DNA of 64,000 bases from JAENVT01 sp963773085 (GCA_963773085.1 CAVYZS010000001.1:310001-374000); one strand, 5' to 3'. Positions 9,896 to 19,852 are shown, counted from the stretch's first letter. Program-made: numbers and translations. The notes: a model not told the origin generated them from the letters alone.

Positions 9896-10624
9896 TTACC
9901 GGGCGGGGGTGCGCCCTTCGCCAGGGTGCGTCGTGAGGTTGACAAGTGTGCCGAACAACAGCAGGCCGATCCAGAACAACGGATTGCCGAGTACGCGCAG
10001 TGTCCATTCGGTCCCGCCTGACCAGGCCTCGACGCTGCGTCCGACGAAGGCCATCGCGGCCACTGCGGCAGCGATCGATCCGACCAGAGTGCCGCACAAC
10101 AGTGCACTGCGGACAACTACGGAGGCGTGCCGGCGAACGCCGGTCCTACCGGTCGACATGATCTGGACCAAGGCGACCGCCGTCGTGCCAAGGCCGAAGA
10201 CGAGCACACACCGTGCGCCGAGACCGAGTCTGTTCCAGTCGCTCGGCGCTACAGAGGACTTGCCCCTCAGCCGCTCCCACGCCGCTCGGGACGTCCGGTC
10301 GAAGATCGAGAATCCGGCGAGCGCCGTAAATCCGGACACGAGTTGTTGCACGGAGGTGAGCGCGAAGCCGACGGCAGCGGCCATCGGTATGACGGCGACG
10401 CCGGAGTAGCCGCTGACGACGTTTGCCAAGATCCACGGGGTGATCGTCTCATTGCCGGGGCCCCACTCGTAGGCCAACCAGCCAACGACGGCGACGAGCG
10501 CGAACCGCCGCCGCCATGGTGCCGCACGGAAATCCGAGGAAAGCGCCGAACGGAACGATTCCGTCGTGACCGGCGCGTGCCGTAGGGTCGACGGATCGAT
10601 CACGGAGGGTGGCACCTCGACCAT
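9896..10624 (-). CDS. Multi-pass membrane protein of unknown function
   Basis: From the ATG at 10624 the 242-residue product has a short cytoplasmic N terminus. Hydrophobic stretches follow: FALVAVVGWLAYEW, VAVIPMAAAVGFALTSVQQL, CVLVFGLGTTAVALVQI, ALLCGTLVGSIAAAVAAMAF and PLFWIGLLLFGTLVNLT, about five membrane passes. No domain is recognised. A longer frame upstream overlaps the hemerythrin gene and is probably not translated. It follows hemerythrin on the same strand with a 64-base gap, so co-transcription is possible. Confidence 0.6.
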   Translation of the reverse strand: MVEVPPSVIDPSTLRHAPVTTESFRSALSSDFRAAPWRRRFALVAVVGWLAYEWGPGNETITPWILANVVSGYSGVAVIPMAAAVGFALTSVQQLVSGFTALAGFSIFDRTSRAAWERLRGKSSVAPSDWNRLGLGARCVLVFGLGTTAVALVQIMSTGRTGVRRHASVVVRSALLCGTLVGSIAAAVAAMAFVGRSVEAWSGGTEWTLRVLGNPLFWIGLLLFGTLVNLTTHPGEGRTPAR

Positions 10625-10688
10625 TACAGACCCGGTCGCCGCCGGACCCAAGAGGCGAATGGCCCGAGCCGAGCAAGGCGCCAAAGGT

Positions 10689-11177
10689 TCAGTGATCAGC
10701 GGCGAGGTGTGGGTGATCGTCGGGGAACGCCGGAGAGTGCTGTTTGGCGGCGAGCGCCCGGGTGCCCAGTTCGGCCAGTTCGTCGGCACTGAGATCCGCT
10801 TTCATGCGCACGAACACGGATTCTTCCTCGAGAAGGAAGTGAGCCTTGACCTCGAGCAGTAGGGCACTGCCACGCTTTGTGAACGCGAAGCAGTCCGGGG
10901 CGAGGCTGCGCATCTCGGCGAGCAGCTCGTTGAGCTCCTCGTGCTCACCCATGCGATGGGCAAGGGTGTCGTTGTCGGCCGCCTCGAACTTGGCCCGGAA
11001 CGCAGGGAACAGCACCTGTTGCTCGGCTGCCTCGTGCGCGGACAACTCCTCGACGATGCGCATGTACAGGCGACGGATCTCGGCGGGATCGTCCGAGGCG
11101 TCGAGCTGCTCGGCGAGGCCGTCGATCAATCGGTGATCGCGTTCGAGGAGCTCGATGACGTCGATCTGATAGGTCAT
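10689..11177 (-). CDS. Hemerythrin domain-containing protein
   Basis: The 162-residue helical protein has His/Glu ligands spaced as in bacterial hemerythrins: LLERDHRLIDGL, ELSAHEAAEQQVLFPAF, LAHRMGEHEELNELL and KAHFLLEEESVF. These would hold a di-iron centre that binds O2 or handles reactive nitrogen or oxygen species. The start at ATG 11177 follows AGGAAGGA. It is divergent from the NfnAB pair across 233 bases in which I see no other gene. Confidence 0.88.
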   Translation of the reverse strand: MTYQIDVIELLERDHRLIDGLAEQLDASDDPAEIRRLYMRIVEELSAHEAAEQQVLFPAFRAKFEAADNDTLAHRMGEHEELNELLAEMRSLAPDCFAFTKRGSALLLEVKAHFLLEEESVFVRMKADLSADELAELGTRALAAKQHSPAFPDDHPHLAADH

Positions 11178-11410
11178 CACAGGGTCCTTCCTTCCGCGCC
11201 ACGGCGCACTGGTCACGTTCATCTTGTCGCTCCGAGCGTTCCGGCGACAGTGCCAAAAGTCCGTGCACAGAAAGGCCATCGGCCGAGGGCCCGCAGATCA
11301 GGGCCACAAGTCCTGGCACGACGTCCACCCGTGTCTTTACCATCCAGTTAGGTACGGCCATGTAGGAACGGCCAAGTAGATACCGTCAAGAAGGTACGTG
11401 GAGTGAGCCG

Positions 11411-12265
11411 ATGAGCGATGAGCAAACCAGGAGCATGCAAGGGCACGTGGTGCTTTCCAACACGAGGCTCTCGGCCGATGTGCATCGACTGGTTGTGCAC
11501 GCCCCGCGCGTCGCTGCCGTACGCCAACCCGGCCAGTTCGTCATCGTTCGACTCGGGCCTGGCGCCGAACGCATACCGCTCACGATTGCCGATAGCGATT
11601 CCGCGACCGGAACGATCGTGCTCGTCATCCAGGCGGTCGGCAAGAGCACGTCCGATCTCGTGGCGCTCGCTTCCGGTGATGAGATCCACGATGTGGTCGG
11701 TCCACTCGGCCGGCCGTCCGACCTGATCACCCAGGGCACGGCCGTCTGCGTGGCGGGCGGGGTCGGTGCCGCCGTGATGTACCCGATCGCCCGTCGCCTC
11801 GCCGAACTTGGCGCAGACGTGATCACGGTGCTCGGCGCTCGTACCAGCGAGAGCGTGCTGTTCGACGACGAGTTCGCCGCCTTCGCCGATCTCATCGTGT
11901 GCACGGACGACGGCAGCAGGGGCCGCGCTGGACTGGTCACCGACGCGCTCAGCGATGTCCTCGCCAAGCGTTCGGTCGATGTTGTGTACGCGGCCGGTCC
12001 GGTGCCGATGATGCGTGCAGTCGCCAACGTCACCCGACCGCTCGGTGTGCAGACGATTGTTTCGCTCAATCCGATCATGGTCGACGGCACAGGTATGTGC
12101 GGCGGATGCCGCGTCACCGTCGGCGGCACGATGCGTTTCGCGTGTGTGGACGGTCCCGAATTCGATGGCCACGGCGTCGACTTCGATGAGCTGTCGGACA
12201 GGCTCCGCACCTATGGCGACGCGGAGCAGATGGCCTCGAGTCACGTATGCCGGGGACCCGGGTGA
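11411..12265 (+). CDS. nfnA: Ferredoxin-NADP reductase-like FAD/NAD-binding subunit (NfnA / sulfide dehydrogenase beta type)
   Basis: The 284-residue product has an FAD-binding barrel with ERIPLTIADSD and a nucleotide-binding half beginning VCVAGGVGAAVMYPIARRL. A 2Fe-2S segment near residues 221-246, GTGMCGGCRVTVGG then FACVDGPEFDG, is diagnostic of NfnA-like subunits. In characterised systems NfnA binds NAD(H) and a 2Fe-2S cluster, and works with NfnB to couple ferredoxin, NADH and NADPH. The start follows gtggag. It overlaps nfnB by 19 bases. The ferredoxin partner is not in the window. Confidence 0.85.
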   Translation: MSDEQTRSMQGHVVLSNTRLSADVHRLVVHAPRVAAVRQPGQFVIVRLGPGAERIPLTIADSDSATGTIVLVIQAVGKSTSDLVALASGDEIHDVVGPLGRPSDLITQGTAVCVAGGVGAAVMYPIARRLAELGADVITVLGARTSESVLFDDEFAAFADLIVCTDDGSRGRAGLVTDALSDVLAKRSVDVVYAAGPVPMMRAVANVTRPLGVQTIVSLNPIMVDGTGMCGGCRVTVGGTMRFACVDGPEFDGHGVDFDELSDRLRTYGDAEQMASSHVCRGPG

Positions 12266-13728
12266 CGGCCGAGACTATGGACGGCGTGAGTGGGCAGCCA
12301 CTCTCGAAGCGAGAGCGTCTGGCCATCGACCGACAGGAAATGCCTACCCGTGACCCTGACAAGCGATCAGGGACGTTCGACGAGGTCAACCTCGGGTTCA
12401 CCGAACACCTCGCGCTCCTCGAAGCGCAGCGATGCCTGGCGTGCAAGCGGGCGACGTGCGTAGACGGATGCCCGGTCATGGTCGACATCCCTACGTTCGT
12501 CGCTCACATCGAGGCCGGCGATCTTGCTGCTGCGGCGCGGACGCTCTTCGGCGACAACGCTCTGCCGGCTGTGACCGGCCGGGTGTGCCCGCAGGAACAC
12601 CAGTGCGAGGCCGAGTGTGTCCGGGGCCGCAAGGGGGCGCCTGTCGCCATCGGCCACCTCGAACGATTCGTCGCCGACTGGGCGGGAGGCCATCTCCACG
12701 AGGTGATGCCGTCGGTCGAGCCGACGGGGAAACATGTGGCCATCATCGGCGCCGGCCCCGGGGGCCTGACGGCGGCGGGCGAGTTGGCCCGGAGCGGGCA
12801 CGAGGTGACGATCTACGAAGCCCTGCACCTCCCGGGAGGGGTGCTGTCGTACGGCATCCCGGAGTTCCGGTTGCCCAACGAGATCGTGGAGCACGAGGTG
12901 CATCGCCTCGAAGCACTTGGCGTCCACATCGAGTGCAACGTCGTGGTCGGCCGCACGTACACCCTCGACGAGTTGCGCGACCGTTTCGACGCGCTGTTCG
13001 TCTCTGTCGGCGCCGGGTTGCCGGTGTTCCTCGACGTCCCCGGTGAGGGGCTGAAGGGGGTCTACTCGGCCAACGAATACCTGACACGCGTCAACCTCAT
13101 GCAGGCCTATGCCTTTCCCGATGCGGACACTCCTGTCCTCCACGGCGATCGGGTCCTGGTGATCGGAGGTGGCAACGTCGCGGTCGACGCGGTCCGCACT
13201 GCTCGCCGCCTCGGCGCCGGACGGGCGACGATCGTCTACCGACGCAACCGCCCCGACATGCCGGCGCGTGAGGAGGAGATCCACCACGCCGAGCAGGAAG
13301 GCGTCTCGTTCGAGTTTCAGGTCAGCCCCGTCGCCATCGAGGGTGACGCCGATCACTGGGTCACCGGATTGCGTTGTGTCGATACCGAACTGGGCGAGCC
13401 GGATGCGTCGGGCCGTCGAGCGCCGGTGGTCATCGAGGGATCGGAGCGGGTCATCCCGTGCGACACCGTCATCGTCGCCGTCGGCACCCGCGCCAACCCG
13501 CTCCTCACAGCGTCGTCTCCAGACCTTGCCCTGACGGATCGTGGGTACCTGGCGGCGGACGAGAACGGCATGACGAACTTGCCGGGTGTGTTTGCCGGCG
13601 GCGACATCGTTCGTGGATCTGCGACGGTGATCCTGGCGATGGGCGACGGCAAACGCATTGCCGGCACGATCGACACGTACCTCCGCGGAACCAGCGTCGC
13701 CGTCTCCGCCCGACGAGGCGTCGACTGA
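12247..13728 (+). CDS. nfnB: NADPH-dependent glutamate synthase-like oxidoreductase (NfnB / GltD type)
   Basis: The 493-residue product has N-terminal Fe-S ligands C63, C66, C71, C75 (CLACKRATCVDGC) and C114, C120, C124 (VCPQEHQCEAEC). FAD is bound by VAIIGAGPGGLTAAG (about 164) and NADP by VLVIGGGNVAVDA (about 302). It ends with GGDIVRGSATVILAMGDGK. Pairing with the preceding NfnA-like gene favours an NfnAB transhydrogenase or sulfide dehydrogenase over true glutamate synthase, whose large subunit is absent. The GTG at 12262 is an alternative start. Confidence 0.85.
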   Translation: MPGTRVTAETMDGVSGQPLSKRERLAIDRQEMPTRDPDKRSGTFDEVNLGFTEHLALLEAQRCLACKRATCVDGCPVMVDIPTFVAHIEAGDLAAAARTLFGDNALPAVTGRVCPQEHQCEAECVRGRKGAPVAIGHLERFVADWAGGHLHEVMPSVEPTGKHVAIIGAGPGGLTAAGELARSGHEVTIYEALHLPGGVLSYGIPEFRLPNEIVEHEVHRLEALGVHIECNVVVGRTYTLDELRDRFDALFVSVGAGLPVFLDVPGEGLKGVYSANEYLTRVNLMQAYAFPDADTPVLHGDRVLVIGGGNVAVDAVRTARRLGAGRATIVYRRNRPDMPAREEEIHHAEQEGVSFEFQVSPVAIEGDADHWVTGLRCVDTELGEPDASGRRAPVVIEGSERVIPCDTVIVAVGTRANPLLTASSPDLALTDRGYLAADENGMTNLPGVFAGGDIVRGSATVILAMGDGKRIAGTIDTYLRGTSVAVSARRGVD

Positions 13729-13791
13729 GCCCGGCAATCGGCCTCCATCGAAGGATGAGGTTGGCGGGGGTGGGCGGACCATAATGGGGGG

Positions 13792-16506
13792 ATGGGTGAC
13801 GGGCGAGGAACGGCAGTCATCGGTCGCCGTACCGAGCTGGATCTCTTGGATGGCGTGCTGCGCAATCTCGACCGTGGTTCAGGCGTCACGATCCGACTCC
13901 GCGGCGAGGCGGGCTTCGGCAAGACGACCCTGCTCGACTGGGTGAGCTCGCAGACACACGCCGCGGTCGTGCGACTCACCGGCTCGGAGTCCGATGCCGA
14001 GTTGGCCTATTCCGGGCTCGCCGCAATGCTGCAAGCCTTCCGCATGCTTCGTGTCGAGCTACCGAGCCCGCACGCTGATGTGCTGGCCGACGCGATCGGG
14101 TGCGGATCGACTCCCGGTCAGCTGGCGGTTGGCGGAGCAACCCTGGCGGCCATCGCCGCGGCCGGCGAGCACACACCATTGGTACTGCTGATCGACGACG
14201 CACAGTGGCTCGACGAACCCTCCGGTTTCGCGCTGGCCTTCGCTCTGAAGCGCCTTTGCGATGAGCCAGTGGTGGCAATCATCAGCGAGCGGGCCGGTGT
14301 GCCATCGCTGTTCGACAATGCCGGCTTCGAGACCATCGATCTCAAGGGTCTCGGTGTCGACGACGCGCTGGCCATCTTGGGTGCAGGCACCGATCGTGCC
14401 GTGGCCCAACGATGTGTCGACGCCGCGGAGGGCAGCCCGATGTCGTTGGTCGAACTCGCCCAACATCTCGACGACGACCAGCGCTCCGGACACTCGCCGT
14501 TGCCCGACGACCTGCCGGTCGGTAACAAGCTGATTCGTTCGTTCGTCGAGCGTGTCAATGCCCTGGAGCCGGGCGCCAAGCGTAGTTCGGCAATCGTGGC
14601 CGCCGCCCTCGACCCGAGCGCCGCCGACATCCACGCCGCAGTCGAGCGAGTTTCGGCCTGCAGCGCAGATCTCGCCGCAATCGAGGATGCTGGCATCATT
14701 CGAGTGTCAGCGGAACGAATCGAGCTGACCCATCCATTGATGCGAACGGCGATACGCGACGCGATCGGTCCAGCGGGGATGCGCGACGCACATGCGACCC
14801 TGGCCGAAGTCGTCGGCGACGCCGACAAGCACGCGTGGCACCTCGCTGCGGCCACGATCGGACCCGACGACGAGGTCGCCGAAGCTCTCGAAAAGGTCGC
14901 GATCGTTGCCGATCGTCGTGGAGCATGGGCCGCTGCGGCGGCCACGTGGGAGCGCGCCGCGGCGCTGTCGACCGAGATCCCCCAGCGTCATCGTCGGCTG
15001 TTGGCTGCCGGAACATCGCGGTGGCACGCTTCCGACCCTTACGCGGCGATCGCTGTGCTCGACGAGGTCGTGTCGAAATGCGACGATCCACTGGTTCGCT
15101 GTGACGCGATCGGCATTCGGTCCGAGGCGATCGCCTGGATGATCGATGAAGAGCGTGGCGTCAACGAGCTCGCCGCCGAGGCCGAGCGGATCTCTGCCAT
15201 TGATCCGTCGCGTTCCGTCGGGCTGTACATCCGCGCCGCGCTGCACAGCGGCCTGTCAGGCAGTCCGACCGCCTGTCACCGGCTTGCCCAGTCCGCCGTC
15301 GACATCGCCGAGCCGTTGGGAATTCCGATGATCGTCGCCGCCAGAGCGGTGCGGGCCATGTCGTCGCAGCGTCTCGGTGACCGCGAGGCCGCCGAGGCCG
15401 ACTTCAACTCGGCGAGCATTCTCGCCGCGCTCCCGATCGAGATGCTCGACGCCCAGGTACTACCGATCCTCCAGGCAATCGCCCTCGCCCGACTGACGCA
15501 GGAACGCTGGGCCGAGGCCAACCAGATGCTCGACCTCTCGATGGCCGCGGCCCGCCATCACGGCCTGGCGTCGGTCCTCGGTTTCAGCAGTGCCCTGCAG
15601 GGTGAGCTGTATCTCCGCAGCGGGCGGTTCGCCGACGCCGTACTTTCGTCCGTGCTCGACGTCGATCTCAACGACACACCTGATCTGCCTACGGCGTCGT
15701 TCGGACAGGCAGTGCTGTCTCGAGTCGAAGCGGTGCTGGGTCGAACAATCGAAGCTCGCATGCACGCCGAAGGTGCCATTGCTCGAGCCCGACGAGTGGG
15801 GATGACGGTGCTCGAGACGTGGGGGCTCTCCGCGCTCGGTCACATCGCCCTCACGACGGGCAGCTATGTGGAGGCCGCCGAACATCTGCGCCGCGTCCAC
15901 CGCCTGCACGCCGGCGTGCTCGACGCCGGCGATCTCTGGTATCAGGGGGATCTTCTCGAGGCGTTGCTTGCGATCGGCGCTGTCGACGAGGCGGCAGCCG
16001 TCGTTGCGGATGTCACCCAGAAAGCTCAACACAGCAGGTCGAAATGGGGGGCGGCCATCGCCAGACGCGGGCAGGGAATGCTCGACAGCAATCCGTCAGA
16101 TCTTCGTGAATCGGCTGAGCAACTCGCTGCCCTCGGTGCGTCCTTCGAACAAGCCAGGAGCCTGCTTCTGCTCGGCGAGCGACATGGAGATCACGAGGCG
16201 TCGCGGGCCGCACTGCGGCTCTTCGAGCGATCGGGCGCCGAACCGTGGGCGGCCCAAGCGCGCCGCATCGCCGGGCCGGTGGCACCGACCAGTTCGTCTC
16301 TGGCGTCACAGTTGACCAACGACGAGTTGCGGGTCGCCGTGTCGGTTGCCCGCGGTCGCACCGATCGGCAGGTCGCCGACGAGTTGTACCTCAGTCCGAA
16401 GACCGTCGACGCGCTCTTGCACGCGATCCTGCCCAAGCTCGGTGTGAGCGATCGTGACGAGCTGACGATGCTCGTCGCCCGAGACATCGCCCAAACCCCC
16501 ACCTGA
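13792..16506 (+). CDS. LAL-type LuxR family transcriptional regulator (large ATP-binding)
   Basis: The 904-residue product has an N-terminal P-loop ATPase with Walker A GEAGFGKTT (about 38-46) and Walker B VLLIDDAQWLD (about 131-141). A long alpha-helical TPR-like middle follows. The C-terminal LuxR-type HTH is LTNDELRVAVSVARGRTDRQ then VADELYLSPKTVDALLHAIL. LAL regulators are signal-dependent activators with effector binding through the helical region. It starts 63 bases after nfnB on the same strand and may regulate it. The target is not visible. Confidence 0.88.
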   Translation: MGDGRGTAVIGRRTELDLLDGVLRNLDRGSGVTIRLRGEAGFGKTTLLDWVSSQTHAAVVRLTGSESDAELAYSGLAAMLQAFRMLRVELPSPHADVLADAIGCGSTPGQLAVGGATLAAIAAAGEHTPLVLLIDDAQWLDEPSGFALAFALKRLCDEPVVAIISERAGVPSLFDNAGFETIDLKGLGVDDALAILGAGTDRAVAQRCVDAAEGSPMSLVELAQHLDDDQRSGHSPLPDDLPVGNKLIRSFVERVNALEPGAKRSSAIVAAALDPSAADIHAAVERVSACSADLAAIEDAGIIRVSAERIELTHPLMRTAIRDAIGPAGMRDAHATLAEVVGDADKHAWHLAAATIGPDDEVAEALEKVAIVADRRGAWAAAAATWERAAALSTEIPQRHRRLLAAGTSRWHASDPYAAIAVLDEVVSKCDDPLVRCDAIGIRSEAIAWMIDEERGVNELAAEAERISAIDPSRSVGLYIRAALHSGLSGSPTACHRLAQSAVDIAEPLGIPMIVAARAVRAMSSQRLGDREAAEADFNSASILAALPIEMLDAQVLPILQAIALARLTQERWAEANQMLDLSMAAARHHGLASVLGFSSALQGELYLRSGRFADAVLSSVLDVDLNDTPDLPTASFGQAVLSRVEAVLGRTIEARMHAEGAIARARRVGMTVLETWGLSALGHIALTTGSYVEAAEHLRRVHRLHAGVLDAGDLWYQGDLLEALLAIGAVDEAAAVVADVTQKAQHSRSKWGAAIARRGQGMLDSNPSDLRESAEQLAALGASFEQARSLLLLGERHGDHEASRAALRLFERSGAEPWAAQARRIAGPVAPTSSSLASQLTNDELRVAVSVARGRTDRQVADELYLSPKTVDALLHAILPKLGVSDRDELTMLVARDIAQTPT

Positions 16507-16554
16507 CCAACGCTCCGCTGCGATGAGAGATGAGCCGCGGGGGCGGCACACTCC

Positions 16555-17704
16555 TCATCGCAGGAGGTCGGTCAGGCGGGTCAGGCCGTCGAACACGTCC
16601 GTGAACCGAGTGGTCAACGGCGAGCAGCCGACACGGATGATGTCGGGGTCGCGGTAGTCGGTGATCACCCCGCCATCCGCGAGGTCGGCGACCAGACGCT
16701 TGGCGCTCGGATGGTGGACGGCGATGTGGCCACCGTGGCAAGCAGGGTCGCGAGGCGTTGATGAGCGCAGGCCGAGCTCATCACACAACTCCAGCCCGAA
16801 GCCGGTGAGGGCGCGCGACTTGGCCGCGATCGCCTCGATCCCGGCCTCGACGCTCACAGCAATGCCCTCGTCCGCGGCAGCGAGGGCCAGGATCGATGGT
16901 GTGCCGAGCAACACTCGGCGGATATCGGTGTGCGGCACGAACGGTGACCCCATGTCGAACTGATCGGTCTGGGCGAACCAACCCCAGATCGGTAGCGGCA
17001 GGGTCGACTGCAGACCGGCGGAGACGTAGCTGAACGCCGGCGATCCCGGCCCGCCGTTGAGGTACTTGTAGGTGCACCCGACGGCCATCTGCACCCCGGC
17101 GGCACCGAGGTCGATTGCCAGCACACCAGCGGCGTGGGAGAGATCCCACAACGCCATCGCGCCGGCAGCTCCCGCCCGGGCCGATTCGCCAGCGACGTCG
17201 GCGAGCTCGGCCGTGCGGTAGTCGACGACCGATCGCACCATCACGGCGACATCATCGAGGTGATCAAAGCCGTCGCGGACGTCCAGTCCACGGGTGTGGG
17301 CGATACCTGCGACCACGTACCTATCCGTCGGGAACTCGGTAGCGCTGATGGCGATCACGCGACGGTCGGGTCGCAGCGCGGCAAGCGGCATCGACGAGTT
17401 GGTAGAGGTTGACCGTCGTTGAGTCGTGAACGGCTACCTCGCCCGGTGCGGCGCCAATGAGCGGTGCCAGGCGGTCGCCCACTCGCTGAGGTAGGTCGAG
17501 CCATTGGCTCCAGGAGCCGATCAAACCCGATGCCCACTCGTCGCGGACAACTCGTTCGAGCCGGGCGAGGGCCCGTAGCGGTGTCATCCCCAGCGAGTTG
17601 CCATCGAGATAGACGACTTCAGGATCGGCGATCACGAACTCGTCGCGCCACGCCGACAACGGGTCGGCCTGATCGAGCACAACGGCGTCGTGACGGCTTG
17701 GCAT
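16555..17704 (-). CDS. kynU: Kynureninase, frameshifted as read
   Basis: The product begins MPSRHDAVVLDQADPLSAW and contains VYLDGNSLGMTP and GAAPGEVAVHDSTTVNLYQL. One extra base near 17390 (gcc[g]ctt) shifts the frame. It continues LAALRPDRRVIAISATEFPT, DLSHAAGVLAIDLGAAGVQM and the PLP-lysine motif CTYKYLNGGPGSPAF. Corrected length is 382 residues, slightly short but normal for kynureninase, which cleaves kynurenine to anthranilate and alanine. It is third in an operon after a CoA transferase and a DNA ligase, 5 bases beyond the ligase stop. No other tryptophan-catabolism gene is in the window. Confidence 0.85.
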
Positions 17705-17709
17705 GGGTA

Positions 17710-18600
17710 TCAGTCGATCAAACCGATGAAGCTGGAATGGCGGACGTACCCCTCGTTGGTGAATTCGGCGATCTCGACGGCGGCCCGCAGGTCGGGGCGA
17801 ACCCAAATGGCGTCACGCGAGTACTCACGAGGCGGCGGCGAGATGAACGGGCAGATCTCGCTGCGGCGACTGCTCAGCATGCTCGCCAGATCGTTCAGCG
17901 TTCGCTGCTTGAACCCAGTGCCAACCCCACCGGCGAAGCGCAATCCATCGGGGTCGGCCACGCCGACCAGTAATGCCCCGAACGTGCCCACCCGATTGCC
18001 GGCGCCCGGCGTGTATCCACCGATGACCACCTCGACGGTATGTCTGTTCTTCACTTTGCGCCAGTTCGGTGTGCGCTTGCCCGGCACGTACACGCTGCCG
18101 AGGCGTTTGGCCATCACGCCCTCCAGGCCGCGCTCGATCGTCGCCGTCACCAACGCTGCACCATCGCCGATCCGGTGCGCCGGCACCATCCAGTTGGTAC
18201 CTGCTTCCAGCAGCCCGCCAACCAGCTCGCGGCGTCCTTCGTACGGAAGGGCGGTGGTGTCGTGGCCGTTCACCGACAACACGTCGAAGGCATAGAAGGC
18301 AACCTGCGTGGCGTGCCGTTGCATCAGCTCGAAGCTCGGTCGGCCGTCGCCGTCGAGCACCACGAGCTCACCGTCGATGATCGCCGAGTCGGCATTGACG
18401 GAATGGGCGAATTCTCCGAGTTCCGGATACTTGGCGGTGACATCGAGCAGGTGGCTGCTCTGCCACCGAGTTCGATTGCCGTCGACGAAGGCCAAGGTGC
18501 GGTAGCCATCCCACTTGATCTCGTAGGCCCAGGACCCGTCGTCGTGCGGCAGCGTGCCGATGGAAGCCTTCATCGGCGGGACCGGAAAGCGCAGCGTCAT
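17710..18600 (-). CDS. ATP-dependent DNA ligase (LigD ligase-domain / LigC type)
   Basis: The 296-residue protein carries nucleotidyltransferase motif I as EIKWDGYR (adenylated Lys), IIDGELVVLD, FYAFDVLSV, GLEGVMAKR and WRKVKNRHTVEVVIGGY. An OB-fold tail ends ICPFISPPP then NEGYVRHSSFIGL. This is the stand-alone ligase architecture without primase or nuclease domains; related enzymes act in end joining or base-excision repair. The start overlaps the upstream CoA-transferase stop as ATGA, and kynU follows 5 bases after its stop. Neither ku nor a LigD primase is present in the window. Confidence 0.88.
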   Translation of the reverse strand: MTLRFPVPPMKASIGTLPHDDGSWAYEIKWDGYRTLAFVDGNRTRWQSSHLLDVTAKYPELGEFAHSVNADSAIIDGELVVLDGDGRPSFELMQRHATQVAFYAFDVLSVNGHDTTALPYEGRRELVGGLLEAGTNWMVPAHRIGDGAALVTATIERGLEGVMAKRLGSVYVPGKRTPNWRKVKNRHTVEVVIGGYTPGAGNRVGTFGALLVGVADPDGLRFAGGVGTGFKQRTLNDLASMLSSRRSEICPFISPPPREYSRDAIWVRPDLRAAVEIAEFTNEGYVRHSSFIGLID

Positions 18601-19814
18601 CGGCGCGGCATCCTGCTGGAGATCACCGCGGCCGCCTCGAGCCGGTCGAGTTCAGCGTCACCGAGCTCGAGCAGTTCGGTGAGGACGGCACGGTTGTCCT
18701 CACCGCGATACCTCGGCTCGCCGCGGACATCGACATCGCTGCTGGCGAAGTGCCACGGCGAATTGGGGAGGCGCAATGTTCCACCACCTCGGTCGCTCAC
18801 CTCGACGACCACGCCGCGATCGTGCGCCCATTCCGTCTCACACACATCGCGGAGTGATCGCAGGGTTCCGGTAGCGAGTCGATGTTCGCCCATGGCGGCT
18901 TCGATCGCCTGTGGTGTCGGGATCGTGGCAGCCCAGTCGGCGAGGATCTGCGACAGCTCGCCAAAATGTGCCAGGCGTAGCGGAACATCGGCGAACCGCG
19001 GATCGCTCGCAAGCTCGGGGCGACCGATCGCGGCCACGAACAGGTCGAAAACTCCGCGTTCGGCCGGGTGACCGCTGATCACCACGCTCTCTCCGTTGGC
19101 CGCGGTGAGCACGGGGTAGCCGTCGGGTCCGAAGCTGCGGATCCACTCCGGCGGAACAGCCCCGTCCCACAGTTGGTCGTGAGCATGTTCGTTGACGTAG
19201 AGCATCGTCTCGGCCATCGAGACCTCGATGCGATCGCCCCGTCCAGTCCGCCCGCGGTTGAACAGGGCCGCAAGCACTGCCGAAGCGGCCTCGAGCGCCG
19301 TGTACACGTCTGCGTGGCTGAAGGGGTCGTTGGCGTAACTGCCGCCACGAACGTCACCCTGCGCCTTCGTGATCCCCGTCTCCGCACCTACCACCGGGGC
19401 GTAGGCGCGCCGGGACGCCCACGGCCCCGTCGAGCCGTAGCCGTTGATCGAGGCGTAGACGATGCCGGGGTTGCGGGCGACAACCACCTCGTAGCCGAGA
19501 CCGATGCGATCCATCACACCGGGACGGAAGTTCTCGATGAGCACGTCGCAGCGATCGGCGAGGCGCAACAACAACTCCACCGCTTCGGGCTTGTCGACAT
19601 CGAGGCTGAGGTTTCGCTTGCCCACATTCTGCTGGACGAAGTACGTCGCCAGGCCGTTGACGTGTGGGTTGGTCGATCGGGTGACGTCACCGTCGGGTGG
19701 CTCGACCTTGATCACATCGGCGCCCAGATCGCACAACATGCGTGTCGCGTGCGGCCCGCTGAGCACCCGGGTGAAGTCGAGCACACGGATGCCGTCGAGT
19801 GGCCGGTGCGTCAT
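18597..19814 (-). CDS. CaiB/BaiF family acyl-CoA transferase
   Basis: The 405-residue product has the class III signature GIRVLDFTRVLSGPHATRML, DLGADVIKVEPPDGD, the NVGKRNLSLD and LIENFRPGVMDRIGLGYE motifs, YASINGYGSTGPW and SHADVYTALEAASAVLAAL. These enzymes move CoA between carboxylic acids through a catalytic aspartate. It heads a three-gene minus-strand operon with ligase and kynureninase and is divergent from the GH38 gene, with only 38 bases between them. The acid substrate is not evident. Confidence 0.88.
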   Translation of the reverse strand: MTHRPLDGIRVLDFTRVLSGPHATRMLCDLGADVIKVEPPDGDVTRSTNPHVNGLATYFVQQNVGKRNLSLDVDKPEAVELLLRLADRCDVLIENFRPGVMDRIGLGYEVVVARNPGIVYASINGYGSTGPWASRRAYAPVVGAETGITKAQGDVRGGSYANDPFSHADVYTALEAASAVLAALFNRGRTGRGDRIEVSMAETMLYVNEHAHDQLWDGAVPPEWIRSFGPDGYPVLTAANGESVVISGHPAERGVFDLFVAAIGRPELASDPRFADVPLRLAHFGELSQILADWAATIPTPQAIEAAMGEHRLATGTLRSLRDVCETEWAHDRGVVVEVSDRGGGTLRLPNSPWHFASSDVDVRGEPRYRGEDNRAVLTELLELGDAELDRLEAAAVISSRMPRR

Positions 19815-19852
19815 GCGGCCAGGGTAATTGTCGCGATCACTAGCCTCGCATC

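Noticed and set aside
12367..13782. 471-residue open frame antisense to nfnB
   Set aside because: Composition is Arg/Asp/Val-rich with no motif, while the sense strand has complete Fe-S, FAD and NADP motifs.
17710..18600. Non-homologous end-joining locus
   Set aside because: Only the ligase is present; there is no ku, primase or nuclease domain, and the neighbours are metabolic genes.
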